The notes beneath the pieces are model-generated. The model was not told the origin of the DNA, ran no database searches, and was given only the letters and a program-made list of their open reading frames with translations. Shown piece by piece: positions 15,690 through 25,483 of a stretch of DNA of 64,000 nucleotides; position 1 is the first letter of the stretch; the number at the start of each line of letters is the position of its first letter. This DNA comes from Pseudomonas poae. Its GTDB lineage: Bacteria; Pseudomonadota; Gammaproteobacteria; Pseudomonadales; Pseudomonadaceae. The DNA is taken from assembly GCF_001439785.1 (NCBI RefSeq), contig NZ_JYLI01000004.1:186001-250000 (forward strand), written 5' to 3'. The translations under genes and the position numbers were made by a program.

Positions 15690-17086
15690 GCCGCAAACAA
15701 CAACTGCTCAAACGCCATCGGCGCAACAAACGCATCGCGTTGATGGTGGGCTTGCTGCTGTTGATCGCGGTGGGTGTGCTGGTGGCGTGGTGGCTGCCGC
15801 TGATCCTCGCAGTGCTGCTGTGGGTGGCCCACGAAGCCTGGTTTGCCGACCATCTGTTCTACTCACCCAAGGATGACTACCAATACCGCTTTGCCCCGCA
15901 CAGCCGGCACGGCGAACTGCGCCTGGAGGCCGGGCGCTTGCTGTCGGACACGCCGCTGGTGCTGGCGGGCGATGAAACCCTGATCGTCCAGGTGCAGTTG
16001 CAAAGCAGCTGGCTCGCACGTTTTTTCGACCCTGCGGTTGATGTGTCGGGTGACCGCCAGGCCTTCGAGCGCGGCGTGGCCGGTACCCGTTACCTCAACC
16101 TCACCGGTGTGGCGGCGGCCCTGGCGGCGGGTGAAGTGCGCATGCGCGGGCGATTCTGTCGCATCGTCGGCCAGCCGACGCTTTGGGTATTCCGCCAGCC
16201 GGACCCGGCGCGTCAGCGCGTGATGGTGATCGCCCCCCATGCCGACGATGCCGAGCTGGCGGCGTTCGGCCTGTATGCCCAGGCCGATGAAAGCTGGATC
16301 GTGACCCTTACCGCCGGTGAAATCGAAGCCGAACATTATCAACAGATGGGCCTGCCGCAGGCCGACGCCGCGCGTCTGAAGGGGCGCCTGCGCGCCTGGG
16401 ACAGCATCGCCGTGCCGCGCTGGGCGGGCGTGCCCGAGGCGCAGTGCGTGCAACTGGGTTACTTCTGCCTGCAACTGCCCGCCATGCAGGCCGCGCCGGA
16501 TCAGCCCCAGGCTTCGCGCGAGGCGCAATGCGCCGATACGCGGCTGTTTCGCACGTTCAACGGGCTTGCGTTGCCCAGCGATGTGGACGGCGTGCCGACC
16601 TGGCACAATCTGATCGCCGACCTGCGCGCGCTGCTGCTCAAGGCGCGTCCCGAGGTGGTCGTGTTGCCGACGCCCGCGCTCGACCCGCACCCGGATCACA
16701 TCTGCGCTCACGACGCCGTCATCGAAGCCTTGCAGGGGCTTGAGTGGCAGCCGAGCACATTGCTGGGCTACGCCAACCATTTGCACGATAACGACCGCTG
16801 GCCCATGGGCGATTCGGGCGCGGGTGTGGCGTTGCCGCCGCAGTTCGATGCCGAGCGGTTGCTGCAGCCGTATTGCCGGGTGCTCAGCCACGGCCAGCAG
16901 GTGGACAAGGCCATGGCGCTGGGCATGATGCATGACCTGCAACCGCGCGCGCCGTTCAAGCGCCGTGTCCGTCGCCTGTTGCAGCAACTGCTGGCGGGCC
17001 GTGGTCCATCGCCCTACGGCGAGAACGAGTTTTTCCGCAAGGCCGTGCGCCGTCACGAACTGCTTTGGGTGCTGAAGCAGGACTGA
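15686..17086 (+). CDS. dnpA: PIG-L family de-N-acetylase (DnpA-like)
   Basis: A 466-residue protein matching PA5002 (DnpA), a de-N-acetylase linked to LPS and to antibiotic persistence in P. aeruginosa. After a basic N-terminus (MSRKQQLLKRHRRNKR) come transmembrane segments at about 17-45 (IALMVGLLLLIAVGVLVAWW). The PIG-L zinc motif HADD appears in MVIAPHADDAELAAFG, with the distal zinc histidine in PHPDHICAHDAV. The likely substrate is an N-acetylated sugar of the core or its lipid-linked precursor. ATG at 15686 overlaps mig-14 by ATGA. Confidence 0.88.
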   Translation: MSRKQQLLKRHRRNKRIALMVGLLLLIAVGVLVAWWLPLILAVLLWVAHEAWFADHLFYSPKDDYQYRFAPHSRHGELRLEAGRLLSDTPLVLAGDETLIVQVQLQSSWLARFFDPAVDVSGDRQAFERGVAGTRYLNLTGVAAALAAGEVRMRGRFCRIVGQPTLWVFRQPDPARQRVMVIAPHADDAELAAFGLYAQADESWIVTLTAGEIEAEHYQQMGLPQADAARLKGRLRAWDSIAVPRWAGVPEAQCVQLGYFCLQLPAMQAAPDQPQASREAQCADTRLFRTFNGLALPSDVDGVPTWHNLIADLRALLLKARPEVVVLPTPALDPHPDHICAHDAVIEALQGLEWQPSTLLGYANHLHDNDRWPMGDSGAGVALPPQFDAERLLQPYCRVLSHGQQVDKAMALGMMHDLQPRAPFKRRVRRLLQQLLAGRGPSPYGENEFFRKAVRRHELLWVLKQD

Positions 17087-17140
17087 AATTGACTTTATCG
17101 TCGGGCGGCTTGCAGCGGCCCGATTGCCCCATGGAGTGTT

Positions 17141-18289
17141 ATGAAGCCTCGTTTCAAGGTTTTGCAATTACAGCCGGACTACAACGTCAAACTCAACGAT
17201 TTTGCCGACCTCGGTGAGCAGATCGTCAAGTCGTTGCCGCCTGAGCGTTTCGAGGTGACCTCGGCATTCCTCAGTGGGCATCCGCAGCCGGGCCATCCGT
17301 TGAGCGTGGCCGACCATTCCAAGTATTTCCAGTTTCCCGAGAAAGCGCTGAAGGGCATTCGCCTGGGCGCCATGTGGGCAATCTACAAGTATTGCCGTGA
17401 GCAGCAGTTCGACGTGGTCATCTGTAACCGCTTCAAGTCGGTGAACATGATGCTGTCGCTCAACCGCTGGTTGAAGATCCCGTTGTGCATCGGCATTTCC
17501 CATGGTTTTGGCGAGTATGAGCGCGCTTATCGCCGGCGCCAGACGCGCCGGCTGGTGAGCCCGGCGTGGCGGTTTGTCGGGGTGTCGGCGGCCGTGCGTG
17601 ATTACCTGGTGGGCCTGGGCTGTGGTTTTACCCGCGAGAACACCACCTTTGTCACCAATGCCATCGACATTCCCCAGGCCGAAGCCCTGCAGTTGCCGCG
17701 CGAGCAGGCGCGCCAGGCGCTCGGGCTGGCGGCCGACGCGCTGATCATCGGTGCGTTGGGGCGCTTGGTGCCGATCAAGGGCCACACGCACCTGTTGCAG
17801 GCGTTCGCACGGCTCAAGGACAAGTACCCCCACGCGCAGCTTGGCATCATTGGCTCCGGGCGAGCGGAAGCTGACCTGCGCGCCGACATCGAGCGCCTTG
17901 GGCTGACCGGCCGCGCGCACCTGCTGGGCTTTCGCGAGGATGGTCTGCAGTACGTGCGCGCCTTCGATATCTGGACCATGCCGTCGCTGCAGGAGGGCCT
18001 CGGCCTGGCGCTGCTCGAAGGCATGAGCGGGCACCTGCCGGTGATTGCCTCCAACGTCCCGGCCATGCTGCCGCTGGTGGAAGGGGCGGGTGGCCTGTCC
18101 CACGAGCCGGGCAACGTCGAACAGCTCAGCGCGGCCCTGGACACTTACCTGGCCATGAGTGACGACCAGCTGCGCGCCAAGGGCGAGCAGGTGTTTCGCT
18201 ACCTCGAAGAGCACCACGCCCTGGCAGAATTCCAGCAGAAGTACCTGGACCTCATCGACACCGGTTTGAAACAAGTAGGTAGAGCATGA
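17141..18289 (+). CDS. ssg: GT4 glycosyltransferase of cell-surface sugar synthesis (Ssg-like)
   Basis: A 382-residue GT4-type glycosyltransferase, positional match to PA5001 (ssg), which affects O-antigen and exopolysaccharide and, in P. alkylphenolia and P. fluorescens, surface spreading. The donor-binding half reads IIGALGRLVPIKGHTHLL, then IIGSGRAEADLRADI and the catalytic MPSLQEGLGLALLEGMSG, which carries the E-x7-E pattern. The acceptor half is less conserved. It starts 54 bases after dnpA, and its stop overlaps wapR by 4 bases. The sugar transferred is not readable from sequence. Confidence 0.85.
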   Translation: MKPRFKVLQLQPDYNVKLNDFADLGEQIVKSLPPERFEVTSAFLSGHPQPGHPLSVADHSKYFQFPEKALKGIRLGAMWAIYKYCREQQFDVVICNRFKSVNMMLSLNRWLKIPLCIGISHGFGEYERAYRRRQTRRLVSPAWRFVGVSAAVRDYLVGLGCGFTRENTTFVTNAIDIPQAEALQLPREQARQALGLAADALIIGALGRLVPIKGHTHLLQAFARLKDKYPHAQLGIIGSGRAEADLRADIERLGLTGRAHLLGFREDGLQYVRAFDIWTMPSLQEGLGLALLEGMSGHLPVIASNVPAMLPLVEGAGGLSHEPGNVEQLSAALDTYLAMSDDQLRAKGEQVFRYLEEHHALAEFQQKYLDLIDTGLKQVGRA

Positions 18290-19170
18290 CAACGCAACAA
18301 CCCTTGGTCTCGGTGATTATCGCGTCCTACAACCACGGCCGGTACATCGAGCAGAGCATCCTCAGCGTGCTCGGCCAGACGTACCCGAATATCGAATTGC
18401 TGGTGGTGGACGACGGCTCCAAGGATGACAGCGTCGAGCGCATCCGCCGTCTGCAGGCCGAGCATGGCTTTGACTTCCACGTGCAGCAGAACCAGGGCCT
18501 TACCGCCACCCTCAACGGGGCGATTGCGCGGGCCAAGGGCAGCCTGATCGCACCGTTCGGCTCCGACGACATCATGCTGGCGGACCGTATCGCCACTCAG
18601 GTGGCGTATATGGAAGACAAACCGAAGGTGGGTATCTGCGCCGGCAATATCGAGCTGATCGATGGCGACGGCAACCTGCACCCGGAGAAAAAACAGCGCC
18701 GCGACGTACCGTTTCGCAGCCTGGATTTCGATGACATGTTCATGGACCGCAAGCCGTTCCCGCCGGCGCCGACCATGCTGATTCGTCGGCACGTGCTGGA
18801 GGAGGTCGGTGGCTTCGATCCGCTGATCCCCCTGGAAGACCTGCTGATCCAGCTGAAAGTCACCGCAGCGGGCTACACCATCGACGCCCTTGGGGTGGTG
18901 ATGGCGCAGTACCGCCAGCATGCGAGCAACACCTACAAGAACCACCGCTACATGATCCAGAACATTCTCAAGACCTACGCCCACTTCAGCCACCACCCGG
19001 CCTATGACGCGGTGCGCTACAACTTCCTGAACTCGATGTTCCTCAAGACCGCCGACCGCGACCGACCACTGGCGCGGGAAATTCTCAAGCAGATCCCGTT
19101 GAAGTTCTGGGGCCGCAAGACCTTGCGTGGCCTGGTGCGGCTTTACCTGACGCCGGTGCGCGCCGCCTAG
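18286..19170 (+). CDS. wapR: GT2 glycosyltransferase (WapR-like)
   Basis: A 294-residue inverting GT2 family transferase at the place of P. aeruginosa PA5000 (wapR, alpha-1,3-rhamnosyltransferase that makes the core form able to receive O-antigen). The fold start VSVIIASYNHGRYIEQSI, the first acidic motif VVDDGSKDD and the metal motif FGSDDIML are all present. It overlaps ssg at its start and converges with the O-antigen ligase gene, with the two stop codons overlapping at 19167-19170. Rhamnose as donor sugar is inferred from position only. Confidence 0.85.
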   Translation: MTTQQPLVSVIIASYNHGRYIEQSILSVLGQTYPNIELLVVDDGSKDDSVERIRRLQAEHGFDFHVQQNQGLTATLNGAIARAKGSLIAPFGSDDIMLADRIATQVAYMEDKPKVGICAGNIELIDGDGNLHPEKKQRRDVPFRSLDFDDMFMDRKPFPPAPTMLIRRHVLEEVGGFDPLIPLEDLLIQLKVTAAGYTIDALGVVMAQYRQHASNTYKNHRYMIQNILKTYAHFSHHPAYDAVRYNFLNSMFLKTADRDRPLAREILKQIPLKFWGRKTLRGLVRLYLTPVRAA

Positions 19171-21017
19171 GCGCCGGGCGTGGCCAGCACGTGCGCGCGG
19201 ATCTTCGCCGTGGCGCCGGCGCTGGCAACGGTCGCGTAACCTTTGGTCAACTGTTCGAAGTGGGTGTCGAACAGCCAGTTGCGATCCTGCGGGTAGCGCT
19301 GCATATGACGCAGGTTGCGCTGGCGCAGGGCGTTGCGCAGGGGTGACGGGAAGAGGCGCAAGTCGGCGATGTCGATCAGGCCGAACTCACCGTCGTCCAT
19401 CAGCAGAACGTTACCCAAGTGCAGCGAGCGGAAGTACACGCCGCGCTCATGCAGCTGCGCCATGAATTGGCCAAAGCGCTCGATCAGCGACTCGCGCAGG
19501 CTGCTGTCCAGGCTTTGCAGGGCCTGGCGCAGGGTCAGGCCGGGCAGTGGCGAATAGGTGACGGCGCTGCTGCCATCGGCGAGGGCGTAGATCGCAAGTA
19601 TCTGCGGCGTGGGAATGCCCAGGCTGCGCAGCTGTTCAGCGTTGCTGGCGAACCGCTCGGAGTAGGGATTGAAGCTGCCCGAGGTGTACCAGCGACGGGC
19701 GCGGAACACCTTGAGGAAGCGTCCATCGACCAGGCGCAGGACCTTCGGGCCCAGGCCATCGGCTTCGATCACCTGGGCATCGCTGCACAGCTGTTCAAAA
19801 GCGGCGGGCTTGAGGCTTTGCACGGGCAGGCGCAGCAGGCTGTGACGACGCTGGGCAATGCTCAAACCGGCGATCAGCGCCAGCGGAATCCACAACAGGA
19901 ACCAGTGCTCCTTGGGCCGCGACAGGATGCCGCCGCCTTCGGTCAGGCCGGCGCCGATGCCGTAGGCGAGCAGGGAGGAAGCGAGGATGAACAGCGGTTG
20001 CGCACGCTCCTTGAAGCTTTTGTACAGGCCCCAGCCAAGCATGAATAGCCACGGGATGAAGCCAATGATGCCGACGTAATACAGCACGCCAAGGGCGAAG
20101 CTGTGGGGCTCGCGCAGTACGTAGCCGTCGGCCAGGGTCAGGTACAACTCCGAATCATAGCTGTGGCCGATCCACGGGTGGTCTGCAATCCGCTCCAGCG
20201 ACATGCTCCACAGTTCGAAGCGAAATGAGCTGCCGCGTTGGGTGATCAGTTCCGGGTACATCAGCAGCAGACTGGCGGCGCTCACCACAAGGGCCGCGAT
20301 CAACACGGCCGAGCGACGGTTGCGGCTGACAAAACTCATCCACAGGATGGCCAGGGTCATGGCAACCAGAGGTGTACGCGAACCGGTCGCCAGCACCGCC
20401 GCAGTCATCACCGCCAGGGCCGGCACGCTGAACCACAGCACATGCAGGCGCCGGGTGGTCATGCACACGTACAGCCAATACACGCAGAAAAAGCCGAAGA
20501 TGTGGGAGCTGAGCAGCGGGTTATCCAGGGCGCCACGGCCGCCGATCATGCGCATGCCCGGTTGAAAGCCTTTGACGAACGCCACCAGGTTGAACACGCA
20601 CACCACCATCGCGATCACGGCGGCGGCAAAGAAGATGGGCTTGAACAGGTCGTTGCGATAATGCAGCAGCAGCCCGCAGCCACCGAACAGCATGAAGGTG
20701 TTCAGCGGGCGTTTGAACAGGTCGGTATCGATGCTGGGCTCGGGACTCCACAGCAGGCTGGTCAGGGCCCAGGCGGCAAACACCAGAAACGCGATCGCCA
20801 GCGGTTCGCGCAGCAGTTCGCGTAACTCCCGGGGGCGCTGGAACAGCATGACCAGGCTGGGCACGGCGAACAGGATGTAGACGATTCGATGCAGCACATT
20901 ACGATTGGAGACAAAGAACAGCGCACTCAGTAGCAGCAATAAGCCAATGGGCAAAATCCACATGACCAGAAAGTCGAAAACGCGATTTGAACCATAGTTG
21001 AGACGCTTGGAGTGCAT
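19167..21017 (-). CDS. waaL: O-antigen ligase fused to a kinase-like domain
   Basis: A 616-residue fusion. Residues ~1-390 are a multispan O-antigen ligase (WaaL/Wzy_C) with the large periplasmic loop FRFELWSMSLERIADHPWIG and the conserved EPHSFALGVLYY. Residues ~395-616 are an aminoglycoside-phosphotransferase/LPS-kinase-like domain, a separate gene (PA4998) in P. aeruginosa. Its catalytic loop reads FRSLHLGNVLL where HGDLHPGN is usual, so Ser531 replaces the catalytic Asp; LIDIADLR is kept. The start is uncertain: ATG 21017 has weak purines upstream, ATG 21053 has none. The ligase joins O-antigen to the core in the periplasm; the kinase-like part should be cytoplasmic. Confidence 0.87.
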   Translation of the reverse strand: MHSKRLNYGSNRVFDFLVMWILPIGLLLLLSALFFVSNRNVLHRIVYILFAVPSLVMLFQRPRELRELLREPLAIAFLVFAAWALTSLLWSPEPSIDTDLFKRPLNTFMLFGGCGLLLHYRNDLFKPIFFAAAVIAMVVCVFNLVAFVKGFQPGMRMIGGRGALDNPLLSSHIFGFFCVYWLYVCMTTRRLHVLWFSVPALAVMTAAVLATGSRTPLVAMTLAILWMSFVSRNRRSAVLIAALVVSAASLLLMYPELITQRGSSFRFELWSMSLERIADHPWIGHSYDSELYLTLADGYVLREPHSFALGVLYYVGIIGFIPWLFMLGWGLYKSFKERAQPLFILASSLLAYGIGAGLTEGGGILSRPKEHWFLLWIPLALIAGLSIAQRRHSLLRLPVQSLKPAAFEQLCSDAQVIEADGLGPKVLRLVDGRFLKVFRARRWYTSGSFNPYSERFASNAEQLRSLGIPTPQILAIYALADGSSAVTYSPLPGLTLRQALQSLDSSLRESLIERFGQFMAQLHERGVYFRSLHLGNVLLMDDGEFGLIDIADLRLFPSPLRNALRQRNLRHMQRYPQDRNWLFDTHFEQLTKGYATVASAGATAKIRAHVLATPGA

Positions 21018-21175
21018 ACGCAAAAGCCATTCCAGAGAAAGAAAGCCGACCATCGTAAAGCAGGCGTTATCGGATGTCGTCGGCAGCAAGCGCGGGGCGC
21101 GCGGGTCATGCCGGGTGCAAGTACAACAGAGAAGCTGTGCTAAAGTCAGCCTCCTTTTTCAAAACGCCGCGTGTT

Positions 21176-22981
21176 ATGACCGATTCCAGTCCGAGCGCAA
21201 GCCCTTCGAGCTTGAAAATATACTTCCGTCTACTCAGCTACGTCAGGCCCTACGCGGGACTGTTTGCACTGAGTATTCTCGGATTTCTGATTTTCGCGTC
21301 GACCCAGCCGATGCTGGGGTACATCCTCAAGTACTTCGTCGACGGCCTGTCCAACCCCGAAGCGGTGCTGTTCCCCAGCGTACCGTTCCTGCGCGACCTG
21401 CAGTTGCTGCAGGCCGTGCCGCTGCTGATCATCCTGATCGCGGCGTGGCAGGGCCTGGGTTCGTTCCTGGGCAACTACCTGCTGGCCAAGGTGTCCCTGG
21501 GCCTGGTCCATGACCTGCGGGTACAGCTGTTCAACAACCTGCTGACCCTGCCCAACCGTTATTTCGACAATCACAACTCAGGGCACCTGATTTCCCGCAT
21601 CACCTTCAACGTGACCATGGTCACGGGGGCTGCCACCGATGCGATCAAGGTGGTGATCCGCGAAGGCATGACGGTGATTTTCCTGTTTGCCTCGCTGCTC
21701 TACATGAACTGGCGCCTGACGCTGGTGATGATCGCCATCCTGCCGCTGATCGCGGTGATGGTGAGCACGGCCAGCAAGAAATTTCGCAAGCAGAGCAAGA
21801 AGATCCAGGTGGCCATGGGCGACGTCACCCACGTGGCCTCGGAAACCATCCAGGGCTACCGTGTGGTGCGCAGCTTCGGCGGCGAAGTCTACGAGGAGAA
21901 GCGCTTCCTCAAGGCCAGCCAGAGCAACACCGACAAGCAGTTGCGCATGACCCGCACCGGCGCCATCTACACCCCGGCCCTGCAACTGGTGATCTACACC
22001 GCCATGGCCGTGTTGATGTTCCTCGTGCTGTACCTGCGTGGTGATGCATCGGCGGGCGACATGGTGGCCTACATCACCCTGGCCGGCCTGTTGCCCAAGC
22101 CGATTCGCCAACTGTCGGAAGTCAGCTCCACCATCCAGAAGGGTGTGGCAGGCGCCGAGAGCATTTTCGAACAGCTGGACGAAGACGTCGAAATCGACCA
22201 AGGCTCCATTGAGCGTGACAAGGTCAGCGGTCGTCTGGAAGTGCGCAACCTGAACTTCACCTACCCCGGCACCGAACGCCATGTGCTCAAGGACATCAGC
22301 TTTACCGCCGAGCCTGGGCAGATGATTGCCCTGGTCGGTCGTTCGGGCAGTGGCAAATCCACATTGGCCAGCCTGATCCCGCGTTTCTATCACCACGAAA
22401 GCGGCGAGATCCTGCTCGACGGCGTGGAGATCGAAGACTACAAGCTGCTCAACCTGCGCAAGCACATCGCGCAGGTCACCCAGCATGTGACCCTGTTCAG
22501 CGACACCGTGACCAACAACATTGCCTATGGCGACCTGGCCGGCGCGCCACGGGCAGATGTCGAGGCAGCCGCTGCGGATGCCAATGCCAAGGACTTCATC
22601 GACCAGTTACCCAAGGGCTTCGACACCCAGGTCGGTGAAAACGGCGTGCTGCTGTCCGGTGGCCAACGCCAGCGCCTGGCGATTGCCCGGGCGCTGCTGA
22701 AAAATTCGCCGCTGCTGATTCTCGATGAGGCCACCTCGGCCCTCGACACCGAGTCCGAGCGCCATATTCAGGCGGCGCTGGACAAGGTCATGCAAGGCCG
22801 CACCACCCTGGTGATCGCGCACCGCCTGTCCACCATCGAGAAGGCCGATCTGATCCTGGTGATGGACGACGGCCGCATTGTCGAGCGTGGCACTCACGGC
22901 GAGCTGCTCGTGCAGAACGGCTACTATGCCCGCCTGCATGCCATGGGCCTGGATGCGCCAGTGTCGGCCGACATCACCTGA
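21176..22981 (+). CDS. msbA: Lipid A-core flippase, ABC transporter MsbA
   Basis: A 601-residue half-size ABC exporter that flips lipid A-core across the inner membrane using ATP. The N-terminal ~320 residues contain six membrane spans. The C-terminal nucleotide-binding domain has Walker A GRSGSGKST, signature LSGGQRQRLAIARALL, Walker B LLILDEATSALD and the H-loop IAHRLST. ATG at 21176 gives the usual N-terminus; the longer in-frame extension reaches into the divergent promoter region. It is divergent from the ligase fusion and upstream of hldE. Confidence 0.96.
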   Translation: MTDSSPSASPSSLKIYFRLLSYVRPYAGLFALSILGFLIFASTQPMLGYILKYFVDGLSNPEAVLFPSVPFLRDLQLLQAVPLLIILIAAWQGLGSFLGNYLLAKVSLGLVHDLRVQLFNNLLTLPNRYFDNHNSGHLISRITFNVTMVTGAATDAIKVVIREGMTVIFLFASLLYMNWRLTLVMIAILPLIAVMVSTASKKFRKQSKKIQVAMGDVTHVASETIQGYRVVRSFGGEVYEEKRFLKASQSNTDKQLRMTRTGAIYTPALQLVIYTAMAVLMFLVLYLRGDASAGDMVAYITLAGLLPKPIRQLSEVSSTIQKGVAGAESIFEQLDEDVEIDQGSIERDKVSGRLEVRNLNFTYPGTERHVLKDISFTAEPGQMIALVGRSGSGKSTLASLIPRFYHHESGEILLDGVEIEDYKLLNLRKHIAQVTQHVTLFSDTVTNNIAYGDLAGAPRADVEAAAADANAKDFIDQLPKGFDTQVGENGVLLSGGQRQRLAIARALLKNSPLLILDEATSALDTESERHIQAALDKVMQGRTTLVIAHRLSTIEKADLILVMDDGRIVERGTHGELLVQNGYYARLHAMGLDAPVSADIT

Positions 22982-23108
22982 TTCGACGGGGGCATACAGG
23001 GCTACTGTGTAAGGCGTGTTTTGCTTGCGGGTGAATTCACTGCCGCACAAGCAGCCTGTAACCCTGTGCTAATATCGCGCCCCTGTTCATTTTGTAGTGG
23101 GTTGCTCC

Positions 23109-24533
23109 ATGAAGTTGTCCATGCCGCGATTCGATCAAGCCCCTGTCTTGGTGGTCGGCGATGTCATGCTCGACCGTTACTGGCATGGCGGAACCTCACG
23201 GATTTCCCCTGAGGCGCCGGTGCCGGTGGTCAAGGTCGAGCAAATCGAAGACCGTCCGGGCGGCGCTGCCAACGTTGCCCTCAATATTGCCGCCCTCGGC
23301 GCCCCGGCCTCCCTTGTAGGCGTGACCGGCGACGACGAAGCCGCCGACAGCCTGGCCAACAGCCTGCGCGGTGCCGGGGTGCGTGCGCTGTTCCAGCGCA
23401 TTGCCCATCAGCCGACCACCGTCAAACTGCGCGTGATGAGCCGTCATCAGCAATTGCTGCGTATCGATTTCGAAGAACCCTTCGCCACCGACGCCCTGGC
23501 CCTTAGCGGTCAGGTCGAGGCGCTGCTCGAGGGTATCAAGGTGCTGGTGCTCTCCGACTACGGCAAAGGCGCGTTGCAGAACCACCAGATGCTGATACAG
23601 GCCGCCAAGGCCAGGGGCATCCCGGTATTGGCCGATCCCAAGGGCAAGGACTTCTCGATCTATCGGGGGGCCAGCCTGATCACGCCGAACCTGAGCGAGT
23701 TCGAAGCCATTGTTGGCGGATGCGTCGATGAACACGACCTGGTGACCAAGGGCGCGGCGCTGATGGCCGACCTCGACCTGGGGGCCTTGCTGGTGACTCG
23801 TGGCGAGCACGGCATGACCCTGCTGCGCCCCCACCATCCGGCCATGCACTTGCCCGCGCGAGCCCGTGAAGTGTTCGACGTCACCGGCGCAGGCGACACG
23901 GTGATTTCCACCCTGGCGGCGTCCATTGCCGCCGGCGAAGAATTGCCCCACGCGGTGGCCCTGGCCAACCTGGCGGCCGGCATCGTGGTCGGTAAACTGG
24001 GTACGGCGGCGATCAGCGCACCTGAGCTGCGCCGCGCCATCCAGCGCTCCGAAGGCTCCGAGCGTGGCGTGCTGACCATCGAGCAATTGCTGCTGGCCAT
24101 CGATGACGCGCGCGCGCACAACGAAAGCATCGTGTTCACCAACGGCTGTTTCGACATCCTGCACGCCGGTCACGTGACCTACCTTGAGCAGGCGCGCGCC
24201 CAGGGCGACCGTCTGATTGTTGCGGTGAACGACGATGCCTCTGTCAGCCGTCTCAAAGGCCCGGGCCGGCCGATCAATAGCGTCGACCGGCGCATGGCCG
24301 TGCTGGCCGGCCTGGGTGCGGTGGACTGGGTGATCAGCTTCTCGGAAGGCACCCCGGAAAACCTGTTGGCCCAGGTCAAGCCGGATGTGCTGGTCAAGGG
24401 CGGCGACTATTCGGTCGATCAGGTCGTGGGTGCCGATATCGTCAGTGCCTATGGCGGCAAGGTTAAAGTGCTGGGCCTGGTCGAGAACAGCTCGACCACC
24501 GCCATCGTCGAGAAGATCCGCAGCCATGAGTGA
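23109..24533 (+). CDS. hldE: Bifunctional heptose-7-phosphate kinase / heptose-1-phosphate adenylyltransferase
   Basis: A 474-residue two-domain enzyme making ADP-D-glycero-beta-D-manno-heptose, the precursor for WaaC and WaaF. The N-terminal ribokinase domain has LVVGDVMLDRYWHG, RPGGAANVALNIAALG and the catalytic DVTGAGDTVIS. The C-terminal nucleotidyltransferase has NGCFDILHAGHVTYLEQA and KGGDYSVDQVVG. The ATG at 23109 is chosen over one at 23097 by the conserved MKLSMPRFDQAPVLVVGD start. The epimerase gene begins 8 bases before its end. Confidence 0.97.
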   Translation: MKLSMPRFDQAPVLVVGDVMLDRYWHGGTSRISPEAPVPVVKVEQIEDRPGGAANVALNIAALGAPASLVGVTGDDEAADSLANSLRGAGVRALFQRIAHQPTTVKLRVMSRHQQLLRIDFEEPFATDALALSGQVEALLEGIKVLVLSDYGKGALQNHQMLIQAAKARGIPVLADPKGKDFSIYRGASLITPNLSEFEAIVGGCVDEHDLVTKGAALMADLDLGALLVTRGEHGMTLLRPHHPAMHLPARAREVFDVTGAGDTVISTLAASIAAGEELPHAVALANLAAGIVVGKLGTAAISAPELRRAIQRSEGSERGVLTIEQLLLAIDDARAHNESIVFTNGCFDILHAGHVTYLEQARAQGDRLIVAVNDDASVSRLKGPGRPINSVDRRMAVLAGLGAVDWVISFSEGTPENLLAQVKPDVLVKGGDYSVDQVVGADIVSAYGGKVKVLGLVENSSTTAIVEKIRSHE

Positions 24534-25455
24534 CGCTTGCGTATTGATTACCGGCGGCGCGGGTTTTATCGGCTCGCACCTGGTCGATGCGTTGCTCGCC
24601 AAGGGCTACGCGGTGCGGGTGCTGGATAATCTGTCCACCGGCAAACGCAGCAACCTGCCGCTGGACAACCCACGGTTGCAACTGCTGGAAGGCGATGTGG
24701 CCGACGCCGAGCAGGTCGCCCAGGCCGCCGTTGGCGTAAGCGCTGTGGTGCACTTGGCCGCAGTGGCCTCGGTGCAGGCTTCGGTGGACGACCCGGTGGG
24801 CACGCACCAGAGCAATTTTGTCGGCACGCTGAATGTCTGCGAAGCCATGCGCAAGGCCGGGGTGAAGCGCGTGGTGTTTGCCTCCAGCGCGGCGGTGTAC
24901 GGCAACAACGGCGAGGGTGCTTCGATTGACGAAGAGACCACCAAGGCGCCGCTGACGCCCTATGCCTCGGACAAGCTGGCCGGTGAACATTACTTTGACT
25001 TCTACCGCCGCCAGCATGGCCTGGAGCCGGTGATCTTCCGCTTCTTCAACGTGTTCGGGCCGCGCCAGGATCCGTCATCGCCGTACTCCGGGGTGATCAG
25101 TATCTTCAGCGAACGCGCGCAAACGGGCGCGCCGATTGCCGTGTTTGGCGATGGCGAGCAAACCCGTGATTTCATGTACGTGGAAGACCTGGTGGAGGTG
25201 CTGGTGCAGGCCATCGAAGCGCCGCAAGCGCCGTTGGGTGCGATAAACGTGGGATGGAACCGCACCACCACGCTCAAGCAGGTGTTGCAGGCGCTTGAGC
25301 AGGTGGTGGGCACGTTGCCGACAGTCACCTATGGCCCCGCGCGCTCCGGGGACATTCGCCATTCGCGAGCGAATAACCAGCGGTTGCTGACCAGCTTCAA
25401 ACTGCCCGAACCGACCCCGCTCAAGGTGGGCCTGGAGCGCTTGCTCAACGCCTGA
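24526..25455 (+). CDS. NAD-dependent sugar-nucleotide epimerase/dehydratase
   Basis: A 309-residue extended short-chain dehydrogenase. It has the NAD-binding ITGGAGFIGSHLVDALL, the serine segment FASSAAVYG, the catalytic YxxxK in YASDKLAGEHY, and FRFFNVFGPRQDPSSPYSG, the GalE/WbpP type of substrate region. It probably interconverts UDP-hexoses or N-acetylhexosamines for core or O-antigen sugars; the precise substrate is not determinable. It overlaps hldE by 8 bases and ends the LPS cluster. Its product is not HldD by motif pattern. Confidence 0.86.
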   Translation: MSDACVLITGGAGFIGSHLVDALLAKGYAVRVLDNLSTGKRSNLPLDNPRLQLLEGDVADAEQVAQAAVGVSAVVHLAAVASVQASVDDPVGTHQSNFVGTLNVCEAMRKAGVKRVVFASSAAVYGNNGEGASIDEETTKAPLTPYASDKLAGEHYFDFYRRQHGLEPVIFRFFNVFGPRQDPSSPYSGVISIFSERAQTGAPIAVFGDGEQTRDFMYVEDLVEVLVQAIEAPQAPLGAINVGWNRTTTLKQVLQALEQVVGTLPTVTYGPARSGDIRHSRANNQRLLTSFKLPEPTPLKVGLERLLNA

Positions 25456-25483
25456 CCGCAATCCCTGTGGCCAGCGGGCTTGT

